Part shown: positions 26,294-34,780 of the stretch, piece after piece
Position numbering within the stretch: position 1 is the stretch's first letter
Layout of the letters: every line of letters starts with the position of its first letter
NCBI RefSeq assembly: GCF_002482975.1
Contig: NZ_DLHA01000017.1
Coordinates: forward strand, 309,688 to 373,687
Source: Flavobacterium sp. UBA7680
Lineage (GTDB): Bacteria > Bacteroidota > Bacteroidia > Flavobacteriales > Flavobacteriaceae
DNA: 64,000 nucleotides
Direction: 5' to 3'
Notes under the pieces: generated by a model
Databases searched by the model: none
Seen by the model: the letters and a program-made list of their open reading frames with translations, nothing else
Told to the model about the DNA's origin: nothing
Position numbers and translations under genes: made by a program

Positions 26294-27226
26294 TTAATCC
26301 CAATTAGTATCTCTAATTTCATCATAAACTTTTTGAATCCCTTGTTCTAAAGTTGTTTTAGCTTTCCATCCAAAACCGCTTAATTTAGAAACATCCATTA
26401 ATTTACGAGGAGTACCGTCTGGTTTACTCGGGTCTGTAATAATTTCACCTTCAAAGCCTACAATTTTTTTAACTAAAATTGCAAGATCTAAAATTGAAAT
26501 ATCTTCACCCACTCCTATATTCATTAATCCCGAATCGTTATAATTTTCCATTAAAAACAGACAAGCTTCTGCAAGATCATCTGCATGTAAAAATTCCCTT
26601 TTAGGGCTTCCAGTTCCCCAAATTGTTACAGCAGAATCTTCATTACGTTTAGCCGTAATAAATTTTCTCAGCATTGCAGGTAATACATGAGAATTTTTTA
26701 AGTCATAATTATCATTAGGACCATATAAATTTGTAGGCATCACAGATATAAAATTACATCCAAACTGATCTCTATAGGCATCACACATTTTTATTCCGGC
26801 AATTTTTGCAATAGCATACGGTTCATTTGTAGGCTCTAATTCCCCAGTTAGCATATATTCTTCTTTTAATGGCTGCGGTGCCAATTTTGGATATATACAT
26901 GAGGAACCAAGAAACATCAGTTTAGTAACGTTATTTAAATATGATTGATGTATTACATTATTTTGTATCATCAAATTTTCATAGATAAAATCCCCTTTGA
27001 AAGTGTTATTTGCAATTATACCTCCAACTTTCGCAGCTGCCAGGAAAACATAATCGGGTTTTTCATTTTTAAAAAAGTCGGCTACCGCCTGCTGGTCTCT
27101 AAGATCCAGTTCTGAGGAAGTTTTTAAAATAAAATTGGTAAAACCTTTTGCTTTTAATTGTCTTAAAATAGCAGAACCAACCATTCCACGATGTCCTGCT
27201 ATATATATTTTATCATCTAAATTCAT
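26294..27226 (-). CDS. fcl: GDP-L-fucose synthase (Fcl/WcaG)
   Basis: The 310-residue SDR has YIAGHRGMVGSAI at the N-terminus, LFLGSSCIYPKLAPQPL near 104, the catalytic YAIAKIAGIKMCDAY near 136 and NLYGPNDNYD. This is the GDP-4-keto-6-deoxymannose 3,5-epimerase/4-reductase signature. It completes GDP-L-fucose after Gmd, encoded 51 bases upstream. The donor can feed the GT10 fucosyltransferase of the other export block and possibly glycosyltransferases of this one. Confidence 0.96.
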   Translation of the reverse strand: MNLDDKIYIAGHRGMVGSAILRQLKAKGFTNFILKTSSELDLRDQQAVADFFKNEKPDYVFLAAAKVGGIIANNTFKGDFIYENLMIQNNVIHQSYLNNVTKLMFLGSSCIYPKLAPQPLKEEYMLTGELEPTNEPYAIAKIAGIKMCDAYRDQFGCNFISVMPTNLYGPNDNYDLKNSHVLPAMLRKFITAKRNEDSAVTIWGTGSPKREFLHADDLAEACLFLMENYNDSGLMNIGVGEDISILDLAILVKKIVGFEGEIITDPSKPDGTPRKLMDVSKLSGFGWKAKTTLEQGIQKVYDEIRDTNWD

Positions 27227-27276
27227 AATGCCAAATTTCTCCCTTCCAGATTAAAATTATTCTACTTTTGTTTAAA

Positions 27277-28392
27277 TTAATATTTAACCGATTTTATTTC
27301 TTTTAACATTTTTCCTTTTTGAACATAGTCAAGATCGGATGTCATCATTTCTTTCACTAATCCTGCCAGATCATATTTAGGAACCCATCCTAATTTGGTT
27401 TTAGATTTCGTAGGATCTCCAATAAGTAAGTCAACCTCGGTAGGTCGGAAATATTGTGGGTCGACAGAAATAACCTGTTTACCTAACTCAATTTGATAAG
27501 CAGGATTACTGCAAGCAGAAACATATCCTTTTTCATTTATTCCTTCTCCTCTAAATTCGATACTTATCCCTACTTCTGCAAATGACATTTTAACAAAATC
27601 CCGTACATAGGTAGTTTCTCCCATAGCAATTACATAATCTTCAGCTGTGTCTTGCTGTAAAATACGCCACATAGCTTCTACATAATCCTTAGCATGACCC
27701 CAATCACGTTGTGCATCTAAATTTCCTAAGTATAAGCAATCTTGTTCGCCCAAAGCAATAGCAGCTGTAGCCATGGTAATTTTACGCGTCACGAAAGTTT
27801 CACCTCGACGTGGCGATTCGTGATTAAACAAAATTCCGTTACAAGCAAACATATCATAAGCTTCACGATAATTTTTTGTAATCCAGAAGCCATAAATTTT
27901 GGCTACTCCATAAGGAGAACGAGGATAAAAAGGTGATTGTTCATCATACAATCCTTTTGCATTTTTATTCTCGGCTAAACCTCCATACAATTCTGATGTT
28001 GACGCCTGATAAATACGGGTTTTCTTTTCCATACCCAAAATACGCACTGCTTCTAAAATTCTTAATGTACCAATACCATCAACATTTGCAACATATTCTG
28101 GTGAATCAAAAGAAACCTTTACATGACTCATTGCTCCTAAATTATAAATCTCATCAGGCTGTACTTCCTGAATAATTCTAATAATATTTGTAGAATCTGT
28201 TAAATCTCCATAATGCAGTTTAAAATTCACATGTGTTTCATGTTGATCTTGGTAAATATGATCAATACGCTGCGTATTAAAAGATGAAGCTCTTCTTTTA
28301 ACACCGTGAACCATATAACCTTTCTCTAATAATAATTCTGCCAAGTATGAACCATCTTGTCCTGTGATTCCTGTTATAAGAGCTATTTTCAT
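27277..28392 (-). CDS. gmd: GDP-mannose 4,6-dehydratase (Gmd)
   Basis: The 371-residue SDR begins ALITGITGQDGSYLAELLL and contains NLGAMSHVKVSFDSPEY, ASTSELYGG, SPYGVAKIYGFW, and the GDP-binding NHESPRRGETFVTRKI, all diagnostic of Gmd. It converts GDP-mannose to GDP-4-keto-6-deoxymannose. With the manC gene at 44867 and fcl directly downstream it supplies GDP-L-fucose; no phosphomannomutase or mannose-6-phosphate isomerase is in the window. Confidence 0.97.
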   Translation of the reverse strand: MKIALITGITGQDGSYLAELLLEKGYMVHGVKRRASSFNTQRIDHIYQDQHETHVNFKLHYGDLTDSTNIIRIIQEVQPDEIYNLGAMSHVKVSFDSPEYVANVDGIGTLRILEAVRILGMEKKTRIYQASTSELYGGLAENKNAKGLYDEQSPFYPRSPYGVAKIYGFWITKNYREAYDMFACNGILFNHESPRRGETFVTRKITMATAAIALGEQDCLYLGNLDAQRDWGHAKDYVEAMWRILQQDTAEDYVIAMGETTYVRDFVKMSFAEVGISIEFRGEGINEKGYVSACSNPAYQIELGKQVISVDPQYFRPTEVDLLIGDPTKSKTKLGWVPKYDLAGLVKEMMTSDLDYVQKGKMLKEIKSVKY

Positions 28393-28432
28393 AATATAAA
28401 TTTAATATCTTAATCGAATTTGTTTAATAATC

Positions 28433-29323
28433 TTATTCAAAAGATTTAAGTGTCTTTACTAATCCTTCTTTGATTGAAACTGGCAAATCTTTTTTCAGTG
28501 CTTCTTTTATTTTTGAATTACTAACTACATAACTTTCAGTTAGTTTTTGTAATCTTTCTGAATTTAATGGTAAAAACAGATAATCTCCTATTTTAGCAGT
28601 TTTTTTTATTCCCCAAGGAGAGATTTTCAAAATCCTGCTTTTTTTTCCTAAACTAGTCCCTATCATTTGAATCAGTTCATTTGTTGATAATGAATTATCA
28701 TCAGCTACTTGATAAACTCCAACAGGTATATATTTATTTTTTAAAAGTTCATCTATTATGAAACACAAATTTTCAATACTTAAGAAAGAACGTTGGTTAT
28801 CAAAAGATCCCAATGGCCACGGATAACCTTTTGAAACCAAAGAATAAAGGAGATTTAGATTCCCTTTATTTCCCGGACCATGAATCATACAGGGTCTTAA
28901 AATATAAACTCGCTTTTCAGCAGGCAATTCTTTACTTAATATATATTCTTCTGCTTGTCTTTTAGAAATACCATAATGTGTAGCTGGATTGGCTACAATG
29001 TTTTCAGTGAGAATATCATCTGTTTTATCTGCTACAGCTTTTACCGAGCTTAAAAAAATAAAAACACTTGCATTAGAATTAAGGAAAGAATCAAATAATT
29101 GCTTTGTCAATTCAAAATTAGCTTCATAATAATCACTAGGTTTTGATACCTTTTTTAAATCATGAGCTTTTCCCGCTAAGTGGATAATTGCATCAGTATC
29201 AATTTTTATATCTTGGTTTGGAGTATACCTAAGAGATATTGGGTGAATTAAATAAGATTCTTTAAAATATGATTGCAGATTAATTCCTAAGAAACCTGAT
29301 GCACCAGTAATTGTAATTTTCAT
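28433..29323 (-). CDS. NAD-dependent epimerase/reductase, WbpV/WbpK-like
   Basis: The 296-residue SDR has KITITGASGFLGINL, AIIHLAGKAHDLK near 45, FLSSVKAVAD, the catalytic HYGISKRQAEEY near 136 and RPCMIHGPGNKGN. This set is typical of the C4 reductases that turn UDP-4-keto-6-deoxy-GlcNAc into UDP-QuiNAc or UDP-FucNAc (WbpV, WbpK) and that commonly travel with WbpL-type transferases. The dehydratase for the substrate is encoded in the same operon. It begins immediately after the stop of the upstream GT2 gene, with no intervening base. Confidence 0.82.
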   Translation of the reverse strand: MKITITGASGFLGINLQSYFKESYLIHPISLRYTPNQDIKIDTDAIIHLAGKAHDLKKVSKPSDYYEANFELTKQLFDSFLNSNASVFIFLSSVKAVADKTDDILTENIVANPATHYGISKRQAEEYILSKELPAEKRVYILRPCMIHGPGNKGNLNLLYSLVSKGYPWPLGSFDNQRSFLSIENLCFIIDELLKNKYIPVGVYQVADDNSLSTNELIQMIGTSLGKKSRILKISPWGIKKTAKIGDYLFLPLNSERLQKLTESYVVSNSKIKEALKKDLPVSIKEGLVKTLKSFE

Positions 29324-30142
29324 TTACTTGAATTGAGACAATGCCTTATTGTTAATTTTTTTTCTTTCTGAATCAAAGAACCAACCCCATTTATTAAAAT
29401 ATGTGATTGCAGAATTGATAAATATTTTAAAAAGTCTTTTACTCTTATTTGCGCCAGATTCATATTCATGCACTACAGAAACTTTAGGAAAATAAATGGT
29501 TTTATAATGTTTATGAATTCTTCTCGATAAATCCCAATCTTCAAAATACATAAAGAAATTATCATCGTACATTCCTACTTCATTTATTGCTTTCAAACTA
29601 AGTAATGTAAAACATCCTGACAAAATAGGAGTATTATAAATCAGATCTTTAGGAACCTCTCTTAATTCATATTTGTTTATAAAAGTATTATAGGCTTTAT
29701 TTGGTTTTTTTATTTTTCTCCATAATATACTAAAAGGCGATGGTAAAAGCTTAGGCAAGTTTTGAATACTTCCATCTTCATTCAAAATTTGCGGCATCAC
29801 CATTCCAATAGTCTGATCAGTTTTGATATATTCAATCATGGATCCAATTACATCATCAGTAAAATAAATATCCGGGTTAACAATAAAATGATATTCAGAA
29901 TGATGATCTATTGCTTTTTTTATTGCTATATTATGTGAAGCTCCAAAACCAGGATTAGAAGGATTATGAAAATATTCAATTCGTGAATCTTCAACTAATT
30001 TACTTAATTCATCTGTTGGAGAATTATCAATTAGATACATTTTTATATCTAATTCTGTATTTAGACAAGAATTAATTGCCTTTTGCAAAACGTTCTTATC
30101 ATTTCTATATAAAACAATACAGCATGTTATTTTTGCACTCAT
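29324..30142 (-). CDS. Glycosyltransferase, GT2 family (rhamnosyltransferase-like)
   Basis: The 272-residue protein has ITCCIVLYRNDKNVLQKAI, LIDNSPTDELSKL near 36, NPGFGASHNIAIKK near 62 and the metal-binding FIVNPDIYF near 86, followed by YFEDWDLSRRI near 205 with the ED acid. This is the WbbL/RfbF-like subgroup to which many rhamnosyltransferases and galactofuranosyltransferases belong. Since dTDP-rhamnose is made by this operon, rhamnose transfer is a fair guess but not proven. Confidence 0.87.
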   Translation of the reverse strand: MSAKITCCIVLYRNDKNVLQKAINSCLNTELDIKMYLIDNSPTDELSKLVEDSRIEYFHNPSNPGFGASHNIAIKKAIDHHSEYHFIVNPDIYFTDDVIGSMIEYIKTDQTIGMVMPQILNEDGSIQNLPKLLPSPFSILWRKIKKPNKAYNTFINKYELREVPKDLIYNTPILSGCFTLLSLKAINEVGMYDDNFFMYFEDWDLSRRIHKHYKTIYFPKVSVVHEYESGANKSKRLFKIFINSAITYFNKWGWFFDSERKKINNKALSQFK

Positions 30143-30154
30143 TTAATTTTTCGT

Positions 30155-30742
30155 TTATACTTTGTCCCACTTTTTAGTGTCAAAATTATATTTTTTCACG
30201 ACTCTTGCTGGTGTCCCAACAGCAATTACATATGGAGGTAAACTCTTAGATACTACTGAATTTGCTCCAACAATACTTCCCTTACCTATTGTTACACCAG
30301 ATAAAACAGAAACAAATTCACCAAGCCAAACATTATCTTCTATAATAATAGGTTTTGCATATAATTTTCTTTCGCTTGGCGGAGTATCAGGAGAATCAAT
30401 TAATCCTTCATCACTATAATTTCCATGATTTAAATCAGATATAAAAACTTTACTTGCAATCAATACATTATTGCCCAGCTTTACCCCTTTCATTCCAGAA
30501 ATATGAACGTAATCATTAATTTGTACATTGTCTCCAATGAAAACAACTTTTTCGTTATTCTCTGGGTAAGCCTCTATTCGACAGCCAACTCCCGAAGTAA
30601 ATTTTTTCCCTATCCCTATGAATTTTTTATTTCTTATATCAAATGGCAATCTTATTAACCTTGCTTGTTTAAAGAAAAGTTTTGTATAGATTAAAGAAAT
30701 TCCAAGTTTTAAAGAGCCCAAAAAACCGTATCTTTCTAACAT
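30155..30742 (-). CDS. Hexapeptide-repeat O-acetyltransferase (WcaF/WbbJ/VatD type)
   Basis: The 195-residue protein contains left-handed beta-helix hexapeptides (FIGDNVQINDYVHI, KLGNNVLIASKVFI) and the C-terminal block PIIIEDNVWLGEF, GVTIGKGSIVGANSVV and VGTPARVVKKY. The SDLNHGNY segment near residue 110 holds the catalytic His of the NodL/LacA-like family. It most likely O-acetylates a repeat-unit sugar with acetyl-CoA. It does not look like PglD, the N-acetyltransferase that would complete di-N-acetylbacillosamine. Confidence 0.87.
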   Translation of the reverse strand: MLERYGFLGSLKLGISLIYTKLFFKQARLIRLPFDIRNKKFIGIGKKFTSGVGCRIEAYPENNEKVVFIGDNVQINDYVHISGMKGVKLGNNVLIASKVFISDLNHGNYSDEGLIDSPDTPPSERKLYAKPIIIEDNVWLGEFVSVLSGVTIGKGSIVGANSVVSKSLPPYVIAVGTPARVVKKYNFDTKKWDKV

Positions 30743-30747
30743 ATAAA

Positions 30748-31857
30748 TTATTTTAATAAGGTTTGAAACAATTCAATCCAGTTTTGAACAAAAGGGTCTT
30801 CGTACTCAATTGACAAAGTCTTATCAAAATTGAAACTATCATTTATAAAGCCGGACATCAGTTCTGCTAATTTAGCAGCATCGTCTGCTTTAAAGAAATT
30901 AACATAATCATAGTTTCCAACTGTTTCTCTCGCATATGGTAAATCAGCAACAAATATTGGTTTTTTAAATTGTTTAAATTCACTTATTGGTAATCCCCAG
31001 GTTTCTAATTTAGATGGAAAAATTAAACAATCAGATTTAGCATAATATCGATATACTTCTTCTCTTTTAATTAATCCAATAAAATTGATATTTTTAATGT
31101 TTTTATAATTATCAACGACTGATTTAGCATACTTATTTTCGGAACCATCAACTGTAATTACAACTGTAAAATCTTCATTTTTTTGAGAAAGAATTTTAGA
31201 TGCCTCACAGATAACATCAATATTTTTAAATGGTCTTGGGAAAGTCGGAAAGAAAAATGTTTTTTTGTCATTTTCCATTTTATATTCTGAATGTAAAAAT
31301 TCAGATGGAATTTTAGGAATTTCAGGAAATGAGACAATAATTTTTTCTTTTTTCAAATCAAACATTTCAACAAACTTGTTCTTCAACCATAACTGCTGTA
31401 CAATTACATATTTATTTTTTTTAATATTTATTTCATATAAATATTTATAAAAAAGTCTAAAGAAAAATTGTATTGGCTGAATGTAAATGTCTTTAAAATT
31501 TACTGTATTAAAAGGTGATGGATTATGACAATATACCGCCTGAGGAACATTTTTTAAAGTCGGGCTAATATCGTGAAGAGAAAACCAAAAAGCTATATTA
31601 TTTTGCTTTGCAAATTTTTTAAAGTAAAAATATTCATAATACAGACGATAAAAATAAGATTTTCTGGATTTTGGAAATTCTACAAAACTAATTTTTTTAT
31701 ATTGATTTTCTGTAAACAAATCTTTTTTGTGTACAAGAGCAACAAATTCATATTCGGCAAATTCATCGCTTTTTTCTAGAGCAAAAAGACAATCTTTTAA
31801 TACTGAAAGTGGCCCTCCCTCAAAAAGATTTACTGCAGATATTACAACCTTTTTCAT
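30748..31857 (-). CDS. Glycosyltransferase, GT4 family
   Basis: The 369-residue GT-B protein starts KKVVISAVNLFEGGPLSVLKDC, the glycine-rich acceptor loop common to this subgroup, and has TFFFPTFPRPFKNIDVI near 205 and the donor motif FPSKLETWGLPISEFK near 285 with the E-x7-E pair, followed by KPIFVADLPYARETVG. These features place it among capsule GT4 enzymes of Bacteroidetes and Firmicutes. The transferred sugar is unknown. It ends 5 bases before the acetyltransferase gene begins. Confidence 0.88.
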   Translation of the reverse strand: MKKVVISAVNLFEGGPLSVLKDCLFALEKSDEFAEYEFVALVHKKDLFTENQYKKISFVEFPKSRKSYFYRLYYEYFYFKKFAKQNNIAFWFSLHDISPTLKNVPQAVYCHNPSPFNTVNFKDIYIQPIQFFFRLFYKYLYEINIKKNKYVIVQQLWLKNKFVEMFDLKKEKIIVSFPEIPKIPSEFLHSEYKMENDKKTFFFPTFPRPFKNIDVICEASKILSQKNEDFTVVITVDGSENKYAKSVVDNYKNIKNINFIGLIKREEVYRYYAKSDCLIFPSKLETWGLPISEFKQFKKPIFVADLPYARETVGNYDYVNFFKADDAAKLAELMSGFINDSFNFDKTLSIEYEDPFVQNWIELFQTLLK

Positions 31858-31880
31858 AATTTAAACTTTAATGTAATATC

Positions 31881-32696
31881 TTAATTGGAGAAAAATCTAA
31901 GCGTTTTATGCTTTAAGCATAACTTACAAGCAACAACTAAATTGTTAAATAAAACTATTTGTCTTTTAAAAAATTGATCTGAATAAATTATAGCGTTAGA
32001 TCTTTTTATTTCTCTAAAAATCCTCAACTTATTACTTATATCACTTGAATCATTAAAACTTAAGCTATGTACAAATTTAACATCTAGTACTACCAAATTT
32101 TTTCTAAATTTTGAATATTGGCTCATAAAGTAATTATCCGTACCATAAAAACGTAATCTTTCATCATATCTAAATCCTTCATTAAAAAATCTATTAGAAA
32201 TTACCATTCCGCTATTTATTGCTGTAATGTTAGATGAACCTATTGTCCCAGCTTTTAAATTTTTTATAAGGCCAGTCTTAATTAAAAAATCTTTTGCTGG
32301 GCTAACTAAGACCAAATTAGAATATATCTGTGGCAAAAATAAATCTTGATAAGGATTAAGTTTTATTTGTTCCTCTAAGATCTCAAAAAAACTCATTGGA
32401 ATATCCGAATCATCATCACATAACATCAGATATGAATCTTCCTCAAGGGAATCAATAACAGTATTATATATTTTAGATAGAGCTACATTTTCAGGAGTAT
32501 GTTTATAAATTAAATTTTTAAAATGATTGTTTAAAAGAATAAATGATTCCTGATTAATAACTTCTTTGCTATTGTCCCAAATAAAAATTGTCGAATAATC
32601 TTTAAAATCTTTGAAGTTTAAAAGACTCTGCAAAGTAGCTGACTCATTTATATCTTTATTATATAAACATATTACGATTGTTAAATTACTGATCAT
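31881..32696 (-). CDS. Glycosyltransferase, GT2 family
   Basis: The 271-residue protein has LTIVICLYNKDINESAT, IFIWDNSKEV near 38, PENVALSKIYNTVI near 68 and the metal-binding LMLCDDDSDIPMSF near 91. A later DERLRFYGTDNYFM region near 177 could hold the catalytic base. It belongs to a GT2 subgroup seen in Bacteroidetes capsule loci with unknown sugar. It is followed along the transcript by the GT4 gene after 23 bases and preceded by a 154-base gap containing a hairpin. Confidence 0.84.
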   Translation of the reverse strand: MISNLTIVICLYNKDINESATLQSLLNFKDFKDYSTIFIWDNSKEVINQESFILLNNHFKNLIYKHTPENVALSKIYNTVIDSLEEDSYLMLCDDDSDIPMSFFEILEEQIKLNPYQDLFLPQIYSNLVLVSPAKDFLIKTGLIKNLKAGTIGSSNITAINSGMVISNRFFNEGFRYDERLRFYGTDNYFMSQYSKFRKNLVVLDVKFVHSLSFNDSSDISNKLRIFREIKRSNAIIYSDQFFKRQIVLFNNLVVACKLCLKHKTLRFFSN

Positions 32697-32729
32697 TCTT
32701 AAAAAATTATTTTGAGTTCAAAATTTCAA

Positions 32730-32757
32730 GTTAGCTTACTTTTGTTAAGTAACTAAC
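32730..32757 (-). repeat. Near-perfect hairpin in the 154-base gap within the Wzx/Wzy operon
   Basis: Arms at 32730-32741 and 32747-32757 are inverted repeats that pair over 11 bases with one bulged base around a 5-base loop. No clear U-run follows on the minus strand, so it is not a typical intrinsic terminator; mRNA processing or partial attenuation are possible roles. The rest of the gap (32697-32850) shows nothing I can name. Confidence 0.5.
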
Positions 32758-32850
32758 AATTGTCATTTAATATACAACATCACAGCTTAAAATGGATATT
32801 CATGGCAAACTATAACATCAATTTGTTCTAATTGCTTAAATTTTAAAATA

Positions 32851-33915
32851 TTAATTTTTATTGTTTAAAAATTTACTTTCAACCAGTTCATAAAAAATCT
32901 TACTTAAAAATACAGTAAGTGGGGTGATTACGAACCACATTATTAACAATTGAATTTCGTATTTTATATTAAAATATTTAAGTAATAAAAGGTTAACCAA
33001 AGCTAAAATTGGCCCATGAATCAAATAAAGACTATATGATATTTTACCTAGCTCAGCAGAAATCTTGCTGGAAAAAAAAATAATAAAAATATTTTTATCA
33101 GGAAGAAATGCTATTTGATTCAATAAAAAAGCTATTGAAAGTCCTAAAATAATTTCAGAATAAAATTCAGGTATTAGTTTTAATTTGATTATTACTAGTG
33201 CTATTGCAAAAAGAATTATTAAAAATAAAAAAAAATATTTGTTGAATTTCAATCTATGTTCGTTATTAAAAGTATAGAAAGCCGATAGTAAACCTAAAAA
33301 AAATAGCACTATATATTGAGGTCTTGTAAAAGGCAAATAGATATTTACACCGTAAGAAAAAATAAACGTTATACTTAATGAAATCAGCCAATTCGCTTTT
33401 TTCCAGATAAAAAGCATTATCGGAAAAAGAAAATATATTTGCCATTCTAAAGCGACGCTCCAATGGGCACCATTTATTTTGGAAATCCAGTATGTTTTTA
33501 AATTATGTATTAATAGAAAATGTGCAGCTATATTTTCGAAATTAATTGGAATTTTTGAATCCCAGTTTGTATTACTATTAACTTGTAAAACAGGAAATGT
33601 AATAATAACAATAATGCTTAAAATTAAAGCTACATAATACGGTGGGATAATTCGTCTGAACCTTCTTTTAAAATATCTTTGCATCCCCCCCTTAAAGTTC
33701 ATGTCATTGTTTACTACTGGAATTGCTAAACAAAACCCTGAAAGGATAATAAAAACACCTACTGATAAATATCCAAGTTTTATTATTGAAAGTAAATTAT
33801 TAAGAAACTCGTTTTTTGAAACAGTATTATTAAAATAAGTAAATAAGTAAGAATGATATATTACTACTATTAATGCGCTATAACCTCTTATTCCATCTAA
33901 AAATTTAATTTTCAT
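32851..33915 (-). CDS. Acyltransferase 3 family membrane protein (OafA/YrhL-like)
   Basis: The protein has about ten membrane segments and the acyltransferase-3 signatures KFLDGIRGYSALIVVIYHSYLF at its start (R and H of the family motif), FILSGFCLAIP, the RRFRRIIPPYY loop and GAHWSVALEWQIYFLFP. It probably O-acetylates polysaccharide sugars from the inner membrane. The start is ATG 33913-33915, giving 354 residues beginning exactly at the conserved motif; the frame runs back to a GTG at 33975, but the 20 extra residues are basic and unlike the family. A 162-base stretch upstream to the next gene shows no clear signal. Confidence 0.9.
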   Translation of the reverse strand: MKIKFLDGIRGYSALIVVIYHSYLFTYFNNTVSKNEFLNNLLSIIKLGYLSVGVFIILSGFCLAIPVVNNDMNFKGGMQRYFKRRFRRIIPPYYVALILSIIVIITFPVLQVNSNTNWDSKIPINFENIAAHFLLIHNLKTYWISKINGAHWSVALEWQIYFLFPIMLFIWKKANWLISLSITFIFSYGVNIYLPFTRPQYIVLFFLGLLSAFYTFNNEHRLKFNKYFFLFLIILFAIALVIIKLKLIPEFYSEIILGLSIAFLLNQIAFLPDKNIFIIFFSSKISAELGKISYSLYLIHGPILALVNLLLLKYFNIKYEIQLLIMWFVITPLTVFLSKIFYELVESKFLNNKN

Positions 33916-34077
33916 ATTCTTCTTTTTTAAACTTTTACTTAAAGCTGAAAAGCTAATTTTATCCTTATAAAACACTTCCTCTCTAATTAAAAATCAGTTG
34001 GCTTAACACTTTAATAATAGAGTTATATGTGTATTTCAATAATTTTCGAAGGATTGACTTTATCAACTACATACAAC

Positions 34078-34779
34078 TCAAATATTTTTGAAACGATGAA
34101 TTAACCCTCTCTTCTTAAAATAAACCCATGAAAAAAATTTATACTTTACACCAAAGTTATTATTCACGACCTTAAAAATTTCTTTACTATATTTTTTATC
34201 ATGAGAAATTCCGCCCATATCATGAAATGCAACAACAGGCTCACTAAATACAACAATTTTTCCTTTTTTTTGATAGATCTGTTGATTTAGATTAAAATCA
34301 GAAAAGACTTTGTAATCTAAATCATATTTTAAATCTTTTGATTTTTTGTAAAAACACCCTTGATGAGGAAGTGTATTTTTCAGTTTTAACATAAATCCGT
34401 TTGAAGGAATTAATTTTTTACCACTGGATAACTCAACTGGAAAACAATTTATATCATTACTAATATTATCGGATAGCTCTTTTATAGGTAAATTTAACAA
34501 ACGATCACCACAATTTATAAAATAAACGAATGTCCCATTACTATGAGAAATACCTTTATTCATAGCATCATATATACCCTTATCTTTTTCAGTAATAAAA
34601 GTCGAGATCCTATCTAAATACTTATTAATCACTTCAACAGTACCATCTGTCGAGCCTCCGTCAATTATTATATACTCAAAACTATCCCTTTCATATGAAA
34701 GGACACTTTTTATAGTATCTTCAATCAGTTCAACATTGTTATATACAACAGTTATAACAGATATTAATTTTGATTTCAT
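34078..34779 (-). CDS. Glycosyltransferase, GT2 family (WcaA/PssC-like short form)
   Basis: The 233-residue protein has SVITVVYNNVELIED, YIIIDGGSTDGTVEVI near 36, the characteristic EKDKGIYDAMNKGISHSNG near 63 and YFINCGDRLL near 86, then LPHQGCFY. It is the same subgroup as the glycosyltransferase at 7105-7893. A one-base spacing to the polymerase gene suggests coupled translation. The sugar is unknown. Confidence 0.87.
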   Translation of the reverse strand: MKSKLISVITVVYNNVELIEDTIKSVLSYERDSFEYIIIDGGSTDGTVEVINKYLDRISTFITEKDKGIYDAMNKGISHSNGTFVYFINCGDRLLNLPIKELSDNISNDINCFPVELSSGKKLIPSNGFMLKLKNTLPHQGCFYKKSKDLKYDLDYKVFSDFNLNQQIYQKKGKIVVFSEPVVAFHDMGGISHDKKYSKEIFKVVNNNFGVKYKFFSWVYFKKRGLIHRFKNI

Positions 34780-34780
34780 C

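Noticed and set aside
33916..33975. Longer start (GTG) for the acyltransferase 3 gene
   Set aside because: The added 20 residues are basic and not conserved; ATG 33915 starts exactly at the family's N-terminal motif.
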